From Thiocapsa marina 5811 (GTDB lineage: Bacteria; Pseudomonadota; Gammaproteobacteria; Chromatiales; Chromatiaceae), in contig NZ_AFWV01000013.1 in assembly GCF_000223985.1 (NCBI RefSeq), forward strand, positions 1 through 64,000: DNA of 64,000 nt, in the 5' to 3' direction. A model generated the notes under the pieces. That model did no database searches, had not been told where the DNA came from, and was given only the letters and a program-made list of their open reading frames with translations. The position numbers were made by a program, and so were the translations under genes. How positions within the stretch are numbered: position 1 is the first letter of the stretch; each line of letters starts with the position of its first letter. This document shows, piece by piece, positions 52,814-62,351 of the stretch.

Positions 52814-54727
52814 TCATCCGAGCCGCGACAAATCCCGCACGGCGCCGTGGGCGGCGCTGGTCGTCAACAGAGCGTATGCCTTGAGCGCGGTCGAGACCTG
52901 GCGCTGCCGGTCGAGCGGCGCCCAGGCCGCTGAACCGCGCGCCTCCATCGCGGCCCGGCGGGCGGCGAGGGTTTGGTCGTCCACATCCAGATGGATGCGC
53001 CGGCTCGCGATCTCGATTTCGATTCTGTCGCCGTCCTCCACGAGCGCGATCAAGCCGCCCTCTGCGGCCTCGGGCGAGACGTGGCCGATCGACAGTCCCG
53101 AGGTCCCGCCGGAGAATCGCCCGTCCGTGATGAGCGCGCAATGTTTCCCGAGCCCTTTGGATTTGAGATAGCTGGTCGGATAGAGCATCTCCTGCATTCC
53201 GGGTCCACCCTTGGGCCCTTCGTAGCGGATGACGACCACGTCGCCCGCCTTGACCTGATCGGTGAGGATGGCGGTCACGGCGTCTTCCTGACTCTCGAAG
53301 ACGCGGGCCGGACCTACGAAGGCACGGAGCACCGAGGTCGGCACGCTGGTGGTATAGCGCAGCTCGTCCTTCTCGATCGCGTCTGTCTCGAACATGCTGG
53401 GGTCGACGCCGGCGGTCTTCACGATGCAACCGTCCTCGGCAAGATTGCCGAAGAGGACCGCCAGGCCGCCGTCGCGGCTGTAGGCGTGCTCGAGATCACG
53501 GATACAGCCCTCGGCGCGATCCAGGTCCAGATCCGGCCAGAGCTGGGCCTGGCTGAAGGCCACCTGGGTCGGGATGCCGCCCGGCGCAGCCAGATAGCGC
53601 CGACGCGCCTCTTCATCCTCCGTGTAGCGCACGTCCCAGCGCGCGAGCGCCTCGCCGAGCGACGCGCTGTGCACGGTCGGCAGATCGCGATGGATGAGCC
53701 CCGCGCGGTCCAGCTCGGCCAGGATGCCGATCACGCCGCCGGCCCGATGGACGTCTTCCATATGATATTTCTGGGTCGAGGGCGCGACCTTACAGAGGTT
53801 GGGCACGCGGCGGCTCAGCCGATCGATGTCCTCCATACTGAAGGGCACGCCGCCCTCGTAGGCCGCCGCGAGCAGATGCAGCACCGTGTTGGTGGATCCG
53901 CCCATGGCGATGTCCAAGCTCATGGCGTTCTCGAACGCCTCGAAGGTCGCGATCGAGCGGGGCAGCGCGCTGGCGTCGTCCTGCTCGTACCAGCGGCGTG
54001 CGAGCGAGACGATCAGCCGTCCGGCCTCCAGGAAGAGATCCTTGCGCGCGGCATGGGTGGCGAGCAGCGATCCGTTGCCGGGCAGGCTGAGCCCGAGCGC
54101 CTCGGTCAGGCAGTTCATGGAGTTGGCGGTGAACATGCCGGAGCAGGATCCGCAGGTCGGGCAGGCGGAGCGCTCGAGCTCGGCGACCGATGCGTCGCTC
54201 TGGGTCTCGTCACCCGCGGCGACCATGGCGTCGACCAGGTCCAGATGCAGCTCTTCGCCTTTGCGAATCACCTTGCCGGCCTCCATCGGCCCGCCCGAGA
54301 CGAAGACCGCCGGGATATTCAGGCGCAGCGCGGCCATGAGCATGCCGGGCGTGATCTTGTCGCAGTTTGAGATGCAGACCAGGGCATCCGCGCAGTGGGC
54401 ATTGGCCATGTACTCGACCGAGTCTGCGATCACTTCGCGCGAGGGCAGGGAATAGAGCATGCCGCCGTGCCCCATCGCGATGCCGTCGTCGACCGCGATG
54501 GTGTTGAACTCCTTCGCCACGCCGCCGGCGGCCTCGATCTCGCGCGCGACGAGCTGGCCCATATCCTTGAGATGCACGTGGCCGGGAACGAACTGGGTGA
54601 AGGAATTGACGACCGCGATGATCGGTTTGTCGAAATCTCCATCCGTCATGCCGGTGGCGCGCCAGAGTGCGCGAGCGCCGGCCATATTGCGGCCATGTGT
54701 GGTGGTGCGGGAGCGGTACTGGGGCAT
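52814..54727 (-). CDS. ilvD: Dihydroxy-acid dehydratase
   Basis: Converts dihydroxy acids to 2-keto acids in branched-chain amino acid synthesis, using an FeS cluster. The 637-residue protein is about 20 longer than the E. coli enzyme, mostly at the C-terminus. Key sites: [10 protein letters not shown] near residue 55, [12 protein letters not shown] with a cluster Cys near 122, [19 protein letters not shown] near 195, and GRFSGGTSG near 500. The C-terminal extension ([14 protein letters not shown]) runs almost to repeat copy H, so the present stop may have been shifted by insertion or decay of the repeat. Confidence 0.96.
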   Translation of the reverse strand: MPQYRSRTTTHGRNMAGARALWRATGMTDGDFDKPIIAVVNSFTQFVPGHVHLKDMGQLVAREIEAAGGVAKEFNTIAVDDGIAMGHGGMLYSLPSREVIADSVEYMANAHCADALVCISNCDKITPGMLMAALRLNIPAVFVSGGPMEAGKVIRKGEELHLDLVDAMVAAGDETQSDASVAELERSACPTCGSCSGMFTANSMNCLTEALGLSLPGNGSLLATHAARKDLFLEAGRLIVSLARRWYEQDDASALPRSIATFEAFENAMSLDIAMGGSTNTVLHLLAAAYEGGVPFSMEDIDRLSRRVPNLCKVAPSTQKYHMEDVHRAGGVIGILAELDRAGLIHRDLPTVHSASLGEALARWDVRYTEDEEARRRYLAAPGGIPTQVAFSQAQLWPDLDLDRAEGCIRDLEHAYSRDGGLAVLFGNLAEDGCIVKTAGVDPSMFETDAIEKDELRYTTSVPTSVLRAFVGPARVFESQEDAVTAILTDQVKAGDVVVIRYEGPKGGPGMQEMLYPTSYLKSKGLGKHCALITDGRFSGGTSGLSIGHVSPEAAEGGLIALVEDGDRIEIEIASRRIHLDVDDQTLAARRAAMEARGSAAWAPLDRQRQVSTALKAYALLTTSAAHGAVRDLSRLG

Positions 54728-54773
54728 GGGAGGCTACCTGGCGGGGGATCGGATCCCGCTAAGTATACCCGGC

Positions 54774-55036
54774 TGAAACGCGCCCGGTAGGGCATGGCGG
54801 GTTCGGAATTTAGGTTTGCCGGCGTGCGACAAACAACCTCGGCAGGGCGCGTTTCAGGGTGTTGAGAACTCCATGAACCACGTCTTCGCCGGGGACGAGC
54901 ATGACTCAAGCCGTTGACATGCTAAGGAATCTGTCTGGGACTCGTCATCTTGAACCGCGTCCGCGCCGAGGTCGCGGGAGAATGCGAGCTTTTGAGACCC
55001 GCCCCGACCCGCACCGGAAGCACGGGACGCGGTTCA
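54774..55036 (-). repeat. Divergent TAAACCGCG-type module cluster, copy I
   Basis: Two clear modules: 54774-54856, bounded by TGAAACGCGCCC and GGGCGCGTTTCA, and 54951-55036, bounded by TGAACCGCGTCC and GGACGCGGTTCA. A degenerate one between them starts TGAACCACGTCTTCGCC at 54874. The end sequences differ from other copies, yet both arms changed together, so the stems stay complementary. The cowN stop codon (55034-55036) is the end of the last module. Confidence 0.75.
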
Positions 55037-55330
55037 ACAACACTCCGTCTCGAGGATATCGAGCTCGGCGATCAGCTCGGGCGCCTCGAGGCGATCCAGC
55101 AGGTCGCGGATATCGTTGAGATGACAGTGGATGTGATAGAGCTCGTCGTGCGCCGGCCCTTTCTCGCCGTCGAGCTTGGCCACGAGGTAGGTCCAGAAGG
55201 GATCCCGGCGGTCGGGGTCGAGCATCAGGTCGCGGAGCCCGGCGACGAAACGCTGCGCCCTGGCGTCGCAGTCGAGTCCGAGGAAAGAGATGTAGCGGTC
55301 GCTGAAGGCAGGTGTGTTGTCGGTCGGCAT
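55034..55330 (-). CDS. cowN: Nitrogenase-protecting protein CowN
   Basis: Sustains N2-dependent growth when carbon monoxide inhibits nitrogenase. The 98-residue protein has the family pattern SDRYISFLGLDCDARAQRF near the N-terminus, DPFWTYLVAKL near residue 44, YHIHCHLNDIRDLL near 65 and a C-terminal LETECC. It is encoded about 50 kb from nifEN and before ilvD on the same strand. The SD is weak. Its TGA stop lies in the end of a repeat module. Confidence 0.9.
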   Translation of the reverse strand: MPTDNTPAFSDRYISFLGLDCDARAQRFVAGLRDLMLDPDRRDPFWTYLVAKLDGEKGPAHDELYHIHCHLNDIRDLLDRLEAPELIAELDILETECC

Positions 55331-55677
55331 CGTCGCTCGTGAACAGGTTATCGGGGCATTACGCGCATGCTAGCGCATCCCGGCGCCCTGTGGGTCGGAC
55401 TTGAGTCCGAGGAGGGCACGCAGCCATGCCTTGCCGGTGGCGTCGGGCCGAAGCCCGGACCATGGGGCTGTGATCCGTGGAGGTGCTCGTGCGGCATTCG
55501 GACGCTTCCCGTCACGGCAGATCCGACAGTGTATTCGACATCGTCGCCCCCCCGGTGCCTCGGCGTATAATCGTACAAAATATCCGGATTTAGACCGGCC
55601 CAGGATTGGCTTCTGACGAGCTGCCCATCAGACAACGGCCGAAATTCATCGACAATTCAGAGGCGGAAGACTTGACC
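55331..55677. other. Intergenic region between cowN and a hydrolase gene
   Basis: No gene is seen. It contains a perfect inverted repeat TCGGACT-TG-AGTCCGA at 55395-55410 and a TATAAT at 55566-55571 that could be the -10 box of the hydrolase gene, though I find no good -35 element. Upstream of cowN I see no -24/-12 or NifA site that I trust. Confidence 0.4.
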
Positions 55678-56607
55678 ATGACCGGAGAGACCAGGATCGC
55701 GACGAAGAGAACCGCCGATCAAAAGGCACGCGAGATTCCTCTCGGCGAGGCGGTCGATGCACCGCGTTCGCAGTTCACGGGCGCAGACGGCTGGCGGATC
55801 GCCTACTACGCAGACACCGGGGCCGGCGGGCGGCCTCTGGTGCTGGTGCACAGCGTCAACGCCGCGCCGAGCAGCTTCGAGGTCAAACCGCTGTTCGAGC
55901 ACTATCGCTCGAAGCGTCCTGTCTACAGCCTCGATCTACCTGGTTTCGGCCACTCGGAGCGTCGTCCCGCAGGCTATACACCGGAGCTCTTTGCAGACGT
56001 GCTCGCCCGGTTCCTGGAACAGGTCGTCGGGCAGCCCGCGGATGTGGCTGCACTGTCTCTGAGCTCGGAGTTCATGGCGCGGGCGATGGTTGATAAGCCC
56101 GGCTCGGTCGCCTCCCTGGCGCTCATCGCACCGACCGGATTCAGCCAACGCGTCCCGCCGGGGCCTGGTTTCGGTCGGATCGTCCATCCGATCCTCAAGA
56201 CCCCGGGACTGAGTCAATTCCTCTTCGATCTCGTCGCATCCAGGCGCAGCATCCGCCATTACCTTGGACAATCCTTCGTCGGCGAGCCGCCGCAGGAGAT
56301 CCTCGACTACGCCTACGCCACATCCCATCAGCCTGGTGCTCGACACGCTCCGCTGGTCTTTCTTTCGATGCAGCTCTTCACGCCCGGAGCGGTCGATCGG
56401 CTCTACGCCAAGCTCACCGATCTGCCCGTGCTCGCCATCGCCGACCGCGATCCCTACATCGACTTCGAGCGGCTCGACGACTTCGTCGCACGTCACCCGA
56501 ATTGGTCACGCCAACGGTTGGCGCCCAACATGGGACTGCCGCAATGGGAACGCCTACCCGAGACCGTTGCTGCTCTCGACGGCTTTTGGGCGAAGTCGGG
56601 TGGTTAG
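55678..56607 (+). CDS. Alpha/beta hydrolase
   Basis: A 309-residue alpha/beta-fold hydrolase. Features: WRIAYYADTGAGGRPLVLVHSVNAAPSS (oxyanion region), SLDLPGFGHSERR, a nucleophile elbow LSLSSEF (Ser near residue 126, not the common GxSxG), and an acid in IADRDPYIDF. The expected C-terminal His is not obvious; the region reads LAPNMGLPQWE, so the enzyme may be altered or inactive. ATG 55678 with GGAAG 7 nt upstream is chosen. The substrate is unknown. Confidence 0.8.
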   Translation: MTGETRIATKRTADQKAREIPLGEAVDAPRSQFTGADGWRIAYYADTGAGGRPLVLVHSVNAAPSSFEVKPLFEHYRSKRPVYSLDLPGFGHSERRPAGYTPELFADVLARFLEQVVGQPADVAALSLSSEFMARAMVDKPGSVASLALIAPTGFSQRVPPGPGFGRIVHPILKTPGLSQFLFDLVASRRSIRHYLGQSFVGEPPQEILDYAYATSHQPGARHAPLVFLSMQLFTPGAVDRLYAKLTDLPVLAIADRDPYIDFERLDDFVARHPNWSRQRLAPNMGLPQWERLPETVAALDGFWAKSGG

Positions 56608-56612
56608 AGCAG

Positions 56613-56654
56613 CTTGACGCCGGCGACGACCGCGGTCGTCTCCGGCGCATCAAG
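56613..56654. terminator. Long hairpin between convergent hydrolase and pilY1
   Basis: An imperfect inverted repeat (outer arms CTTGACGCCGG and CCGGCGCATCAAG) around a perfect core GACGACCGCGGTCGTC. It lies 6 bp beyond the hydrolase stop. There is no T tract, but its position between convergent genes suggests transcript end protection. Confidence 0.5.
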
Positions 56655-56767
56655 CCGAGCTTGAAAGCCGCCGAGGTGAAACGGGGCGCTTTCCTGATCG
56701 ATGGCGTGAGTGCTGGATTTTTGCTCGTTCGAGGATCTCGATGCCTGAGTGCGGGATCACTGATTGC

Positions 56768-59700
56768 TCAGCGATCGGAATCACTGCTCCAAAAGACCCG
56801 GCCGCGTTTGTTCGCGATGGCCGGTCGGATTTCCTGCGGGCTGATGGGCGTACCGGTCGAGCCGTCTCGAGGCGGTGCACCGATGACTACGGTGGTGGGC
56901 TTGCCATCTACCGGCACGGTTGCTAGCACGGGCGCGGGTGGCAAACCACCGCCGGCAAGATCGCTGGATCTGCGTCCGCCGCATGTCTCGGCTACACCGA
57001 TCGCACCCGAGCCGTTGAACAGGTTCACCCAATAGCCCGAGGCGATCCCGATCGGTCGTGAGCAGATCCCGACGCCAGAACCACCGGGGCGTGAGGTACT
57101 GAAGGTCGCCATGCCGGCGACGATAAGCGCGTTGGTCACGGTCTGCTCGCCGCGATTCTGCAAGTTCATGAACCAGCCCCGATGCTGAGAATCGGGCGTC
57201 AGACTTTCGTCCGCACATGTCGTATTGGTGCTGTAGTCGAACATCATCGCAGTGTCGTCGAGATCGATCGGATAGGTTCCTCCAGGGACGGTTGTCGGAT
57301 CTTCGCGGGGCCTGTCGAGGAAAACATAGAAGCGATCCTGGATGCTGGAGGTGTAAGGGTAGTTCGTTTCCAATGGACGCTCCCGATTACCGGAGCCGAG
57401 CGCGAGGTAGACGTAGCCCTTGTAGGGCATGACCGCCGGACCGTAGAGGAACTTACGGCCGGCGCCCTGCGTCGTTGCGATCTTGAGTATCGACCAGGAT
57501 TCGGGCGAGAGCGGTGCGTCGTCGTTGGCCGGATCGATAAAGCTGATGCGGTAGAGATTTCCTCCGGTATCAGCGGCATAGGCCAGGTCCATCGCGCCGT
57601 CATAATCCAGATCAACCAGGCTGACGTCTGCAGTGACGGGGCGATCCGTCGCGAAGGTTCGGATGATCGCGCCGGTAGCCGCGCTAAGAACGTAGACCGT
57701 CCGGCCCTTGCTGCTCCCGCAGACCGGCGAGGCCGAATCTGCGTCCTCGCAGGGGTCATAGCCGCCGCCCATGACGAGCACCGGATCGGCGCCGCCCCCA
57801 TACCCCGCGACATATCCGGCGTTGGGAATGGACCAAGTCTGGCCGATGTCGGTAAACCCGCTCGAACAACTCGTATCGTTCGTCAGGTTCGGGCATCCGG
57901 CGTACCACTTGATGGTGGGATTGTCCGGCGACGTGACATCGAAGGCATAGACCACACGTCCGCCTCGCCGCATTGTCGGAAAGATCCACACCGCAGTGGC
58001 CTGATTGTCCAAGCCATAGCGCACGACCTGACCGATCGAGCCATCAAAGAAATAGTCCTTCGGCAGCGGATTCGCGGCCTGATCTTGATTCGGATAGGCC
58101 ACAAGTGGCTCATTGGCACGCAGTCGCGTCAATTTATCGAAATGCTCCGGTGCTATGAATGACCAGCGCTCGGCCCCATTGGCCGCATTGACCGCTCGTA
58201 GTGTTCCGTCATTTGCACCATAGAAGACGGTGACGCCATGGTACGAGCCATAGTTCACTGGCAAAGGACGCGAGTGTACGATGTCCCCGTGGATCGTGGG
58301 GCGCGGGTCCGTCAGCGCGTTGTCCTTAATGATGTGGTCAATATCCATGCCGCGCGTATAGTCCACGAGGTCGGAATCTAGGCTGGTATTCGACGTATTG
58401 AATGCAACCAGTGTATCTCCGGATCGCGTATAAACGTTGCGATCCGCGATCGTTGCACCGCGCAAGACCTGACCGGCGCCGCCCTTCTCGACGAAAGGTC
58501 CGTCCGGCTTGTCCGAATAGGGTTCCGTGGTGCCCAGGCACTGACTCATGGGTTCGGGAACAATACCCAATAAGGCCCAGTAATCGTCCGAGTCCGTCGT
58601 CCAATAACTCGCTGCGCACTCGGCCACGAAACCACTCAGGTTGTTGACGGCGCGCCTGCCCTCGGCATCGGCAAGGTCAATTCGGTCGTCAAAATGGGCC
58701 AATTGATAACGCTTCAGATTACCGAACCAGCGCGGACGCGCGAGTGGCTCGGGCCGGAACATCCCTATAAAGACCTGATTCTCGTTTTGAGCCCGGTTGG
58801 TGGCACTGATCGGTAATGACGCGGATGCGAAGGTGGAATTGACTGAGATGATCTCTGAGATGATGGTCCCGATCGCCTCCTCAAGTGCCTCCTGACTCTT
58901 TGCCATGAAATAGCCACCACCGCCGACCTTCGCCGTGCTTAAGAGTAGGCCGGTATGCTCCTTGCTTTGCTGGGCGTTGAAGACATCGATCGTATATGTG
59001 ATCACACGCCCCCGCGGATCATTCGTGGTGGCGCCCGGAATCGGCACACCATGCACGAACATAAACTTAGCCCAATCGTCAAGATTCCAAGCCGCCCCAA
59101 TCCGGCTGTCGAAATCGCCGGTTGGAATAGCTGTATCCGTGGTGATTCTTCCTATTAGATCATAATTATCTTCGTTGCTCTTGCTGCATGTATGAGGCGT
59201 CTTAACATTGGAACCGCATACACACTGGGAATAACCAGCTTCCCGGCAGGAGCCGCCTTCAGTATTCTCGGTTGCCGTGCAATCGGTCTGTTTCTTGTAA
59301 CAGGCGTCAGTGTATCCCAGGTCGACGTTTTCACCGCGGCTGTCGATGATGAATTCAGGAATCGGAATGGGTCCGGTACCGCTGGGCGCCAGTCCATCCG
59401 GGGTACCGCCCGCGGCGGTTACGAGCGACCCAAGCGCGCTTGAATTCTCAAGATCATCGTCTGTTACACCTGATTGAACCGCGTTGGCGATAAAAATCAC
59501 ATAGGTGTCGGCGCAAAGATTATCACTGGTCAATGGTGAGGCGAATCTTGAGTAATTCGTCTGGTAGCCCGCGGCGTCTGCTAGACTTGGCGTTCCGGAA
59601 CCATTATTGACTGCGTTTCCTCCGATGAGATACTGGTAGACATCCTGCATCAGATAGCCATATTTTGGTTGCGCCGGACGCTTCTCAGTCGGTTCGTTAA

Positions 59701-60097
59701 TGTTGGTGTAGATCCGATCGAATTTTGCGTTCAGGACGGCTTGATTCGTCGCGTTTAAGGGCTTGATCGCATGTCGGACATAACCGGCATCCACATCGGG
59801 CTCCTGCGTTGCAAACATCATCACGCCGACGTTTACCTTGTTGGTCAAGCCCGATAGCGCATTTCCGATCGCGCGCACCTCGGCTTGCCCCTGGACCACC
59901 CCTTTGGGCAGCCAGTGCTGAGCGTTACGACTCCAGTTCGCCGAGTTGTCGAGCACGAACAGGATATTCGGCGTCGTCGTTTCCGTGCCGGTTCCGCCCA
60001 CGAAGATATCGATGTCCTCCGCCCGGGTCGAGAGACAGATCAGGAGCAGGCCGGCCGTAAGGCCGATCGCTTGATGGCTCCTTACGAATGTGAACAT
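56768..60097 (-). CDS. pilY1: Type IV pilus tip/biogenesis protein PilY1
   Basis: Large pilus-associated protein with roles in pilus extension, adhesion and surface sensing. ATG 60097 has AGGAG 7 nt upstream and gives 1109 residues with a signal peptide (ending STRAED). The N-terminal half (about 40-420) is von Willebrand A-like with a MIDAS-type DNSAN. The C-terminal half is the PilY1 beta-propeller, with a calcium site in DLDYDGAMD near residue 850. A Cys-rich insertion near residues 270-300 (several Cys within about 35 residues) may be disulfide bonded. It is the last gene of the minor-pilin operon. Confidence 0.93.
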   Translation of the reverse strand: MFTFVRSHQAIGLTAGLLLICLSTRAEDIDIFVGGTGTETTTPNILFVLDNSANWSRNAQHWLPKGVVQGQAEVRAIGNALSGLTNKVNVGVMMFATQEPDVDAGYVRHAIKPLNATNQAVLNAKFDRIYTNINEPTEKRPAQPKYGYLMQDVYQYLIGGNAVNNGSGTPSLADAAGYQTNYSRFASPLTSDNLCADTYVIFIANAVQSGVTDDDLENSSALGSLVTAAGGTPDGLAPSGTGPIPIPEFIIDSRGENVDLGYTDACYKKQTDCTATENTEGGSCREAGYSQCVCGSNVKTPHTCSKSNEDNYDLIGRITTDTAIPTGDFDSRIGAAWNLDDWAKFMFVHGVPIPGATTNDPRGRVITYTIDVFNAQQSKEHTGLLLSTAKVGGGGYFMAKSQEALEEAIGTIISEIISVNSTFASASLPISATNRAQNENQVFIGMFRPEPLARPRWFGNLKRYQLAHFDDRIDLADAEGRRAVNNLSGFVAECAASYWTTDSDDYWALLGIVPEPMSQCLGTTEPYSDKPDGPFVEKGGAGQVLRGATIADRNVYTRSGDTLVAFNTSNTSLDSDLVDYTRGMDIDHIIKDNALTDPRPTIHGDIVHSRPLPVNYGSYHGVTVFYGANDGTLRAVNAANGAERWSFIAPEHFDKLTRLRANEPLVAYPNQDQAANPLPKDYFFDGSIGQVVRYGLDNQATAVWIFPTMRRGGRVVYAFDVTSPDNPTIKWYAGCPNLTNDTSCSSGFTDIGQTWSIPNAGYVAGYGGGADPVLVMGGGYDPCEDADSASPVCGSSKGRTVYVLSAATGAIIRTFATDRPVTADVSLVDLDYDGAMDLAYAADTGGNLYRISFIDPANDDAPLSPESWSILKIATTQGAGRKFLYGPAVMPYKGYVYLALGSGNRERPLETNYPYTSSIQDRFYVFLDRPREDPTTVPGGTYPIDLDDTAMMFDYSTNTTCADESLTPDSQHRGWFMNLQNRGEQTVTNALIVAGMATFSTSRPGGSGVGICSRPIGIASGYWVNLFNGSGAIGVAETCGGRRSSDLAGGGLPPAPVLATVPVDGKPTTVVIGAPPRDGSTGTPISPQEIRPAIANKRGRVFWSSDSDR

Positions 60098-60118
60098 GTG
60101 AGTTCTCCTGTTCATCTG

Positions 60119-60715
60119 TTACGGGCACTCGGTCGCGACGTCGTTGTTCGACACCCGAACACTGACGCCCTGCCTCACCCGTGCTTCGGCTTGCGTCATG
60201 ACGTCAACGGCAACGGCCCTGAGATCCCATACCGATGCGGAGCACATCGACTGACCAGTGGCGCCGGCGCCATCGACCGCGCCTCCTTGTTGAGTGCCGA
60301 TGAAGCAGCCTTGATCATTGATGTCGGTCACGTCGAGCTCATCGTTACGCGTCGGTGTCACCAACATGCAACTCGGCTGCGGATCCGTGAGTGAGACCTC
60401 GATATCGAGCAGACCGTCTCCGTCGATGTCATGGCATTGGTGATTCTTATGACCTTCACAGAAGAAGACGGCCTTTGGACTATCCGGCGCGAGGCTTTCG
60501 ATCAACAGGGCGAGATTTTCGATCGCGACTTCCAAGGTGTCTTCCGCGGCCTTTCTAGCTTGCTCACGACTCTCCAGATTCGCAACCACGACAAGATTAT
60601 TGCTGCCCATCTCGAAGACCGAGATGCCGATCAAGGTGGTCACCAATAGCATAATGAGGGCGATGATGAGCACTGCGCCGCTGTGTCGAGAGTTGATGCC
60701 TCGATGGCCGTCCAT
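60119..60715 (-). CDS. pilX: Minor pilin PilX
   Basis: A 198-residue minor pilin. The N-terminal hydrophobic helix SGAVLIIALIMLLVTTLIGIS fits the PilX pattern, where a Gly-Ala (HSGAVL) replaces the usual GFTL cleavage context. EMGSNNLVVVANLESREQA follows. Four to six cysteines in the C-terminal part suggest disulfides. Its ATG overlaps the pilW stop (TGATG), with GGGAG upstream. Confidence 0.88.
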   Translation of the reverse strand: MDGHRGINSRHSGAVLIIALIMLLVTTLIGISVFEMGSNNLVVVANLESREQARKAAEDTLEVAIENLALLIESLAPDSPKAVFFCEGHKNHQCHDIDGDGLLDIEVSLTDPQPSCMLVTPTRNDELDVTDINDQGCFIGTQQGGAVDGAGATGQSMCSASVWDLRAVAVDVMTQAEARVRQGVSVRVSNNDVATECP

Positions 60716-61764
60716 CAGTTGGTCTCCCGAGGACCGGCGATATTGTTCAATCGTACGGTCTTACTGTAGGCTTGGCGCTTAAAGCTGTCCTGGAATGGGC
60801 CAAACTCGCCCTCGCTCCCGAGCCGATAGGTCCGCTCATCCTCATAGCCGTCGGTGGGCAGTACATTGCGAGCAATGAGATGGATTCGAACAGCAACGAC
60901 GTTTCGCCAATCATCCCAATGCAGCGCGCTAGCCTGGCTGTACAGATCGGGATCACCGTTCTCATCGGCATCGACGCCGTATTCAATCTGCAGGTGTTCG
61001 ATCCCTTCTGCGATTGGTGTGATAATGTAGCCGTCCGCAGCTAATTCAGCGCGCTTCAGAGTCGGGATGCCGTCGTTGGGGCGATTGTTGCGCGCTACAT
61101 AATAGACGTGATTGAGCAGTCGGTAGATGGGTGCCAAGAGGTTCGGGTCGCAGACCCGCGTCATACCGCCTGCGAAGGCAGCTGTAGCGGTTGCAACGAT
61201 GGGCTGCGCACCTGCGATACAGGCCGGCTGTTGGATGTGCAGGGCACCGTCATGAAAGGCATCGCACTCGTCCTCGTTAATGTCGCAGGTACTAGCACGG
61301 CGGACAACGACGACATCGTTGCCCGTGCGGACGTCATCCATTGCACTGCATCCGTTTGGTCGATTTGCGATATCGTCCGAACCCTGGATCGGAAATGCCC
61401 GTTCCAGCTTCATACAGACCTCGTTCGGGCAGGTTAGCGGCAAACCGTTGTTAGTTAGATCGAGACACAAAACTAACCATCCGGATGTGTGTGGTATTCC
61501 GGCCTCGCCGTAGAACCCCGTATTGCTCAGATCATCGGCGAGGGTTTGCAGGGCATAGCGAGCATTCTGGATCTGGCCGATGGATTTCTGCAGTTCGTAA
61601 CGAGTTCGGCTGTTGTTGGAAAGCACGAGCGCGAGGCCGCCGAGCAGGAAAAGCCCGATGGTCATGGCGATCATCAACTCAATGATGGTGAAGCCGCGCG
61701 CGCGCGCCGGTCCCGTTATCGGCTGTTGCAATGCCGCGACGTGAGGAGAGGTGATGCTGAACAT
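60715..61764 (-). CDS. pilW: Minor pilin PilW
   Basis: A 349-residue minor pilin with a prepilin signal ending GFTIIELMIAMTIGLFLLGGLALVL (cleavage before F, Glu at +5), then SRTRYELQKSIGQIQNARYALQTLADDLSNTGFYGE, typical of PilW. The globular part contains several Cys pairs. It starts 11 bp after pilV with GAGG upstream and overlaps pilX. It acts in the pilus initiation complex with PilVXE and FimU/FimT. Confidence 0.9.
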   Translation of the reverse strand: MFSITSPHVAALQQPITGPARARGFTIIELMIAMTIGLFLLGGLALVLSNNSRTRYELQKSIGQIQNARYALQTLADDLSNTGFYGEAGIPHTSGWLVLCLDLTNNGLPLTCPNEVCMKLERAFPIQGSDDIANRPNGCSAMDDVRTGNDVVVVRRASTCDINEDECDAFHDGALHIQQPACIAGAQPIVATATAAFAGGMTRVCDPNLLAPIYRLLNHVYYVARNNRPNDGIPTLKRAELAADGYIITPIAEGIEHLQIEYGVDADENGDPDLYSQASALHWDDWRNVVAVRIHLIARNVLPTDGYEDERTYRLGSEGEFGPFQDSFKRQAYSKTVRLNNIAGPRETN

Positions 61765-61775
61765 GTTTAGCCGCC

Positions 61776-62351
61776 TCAGTCCAAATCCGCGAGCGTGACC
61801 CGCACCGCGAGAACCCGACGCATGGTGTCGTCAGGGTATTCGCCGCTTCCACAGTTCAAACTCGGGGAGACGGTTTCGGTGAGTCCCTGCCAGGCCACAG
61901 TGACCAGAAAGGTGGCCGGATCCTCATTGATGCGATCGATACAGCCGCGCGCTCCGAGCATGGCGCCGAGGAAGCGGCCGTCATTGCCCGTTGTGCCCAC
62001 GCCTTTAAGCGCCTGGCTCCATTCGCAGAGATCCTGTGCCGGTAGGTTTGCTTCGTCGCGACAGTCATTGCTCGGATCATTGGCATCGCCGGCTCCAACA
62101 GTGGTGGTCGTCCCCGTGGTTGCATAGGCGCCGGCCTCGGCCGCACGCCGCTGCGTCGCGATGCGTGCCGCCATGTCCTCGACCAGCACTAGGGCGTGGG
62201 CGCGTTGATATGACTCCATCTGTGTGGCCGTCATCTTAGCCTGGAGTCCCGCCAGGCTCAGCATACCGAACGCAATGATCACAGCGGTCACAAGGATCTC
62301 GATCAGCGTGAAACCGGATTGTCGACAACCTTGGAGCGGACGATTGATCAT
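61776..62351 (-). CDS. pilV: Minor pilin PilV
   Basis: A 191-residue minor pilin. The prepilin motif is SGFTLIEILVTAVIIAFGMLSLAGLQ, which includes the PilV hallmark GMLSLAGLQ. ATG 62351 is chosen because it overlaps the fimT stop (TAATG); the TTG three codons earlier lacks support. The Thr/Gly-rich stretch near residue 85 (TTGTTTTVGAGDA) looks like a flexible loop. Confidence 0.9.
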   Translation of the reverse strand: MINRPLQGCRQSGFTLIEILVTAVIIAFGMLSLAGLQAKMTATQMESYQRAHALVLVEDMAARIATQRRAAEAGAYATTGTTTTVGAGDANDPSNDCRDEANLPAQDLCEWSQALKGVGTTGNDGRFLGAMLGARGCIDRINEDPATFLVTVAWQGLTETVSPSLNCGSGEYPDDTMRRVLAVRVTLADLD

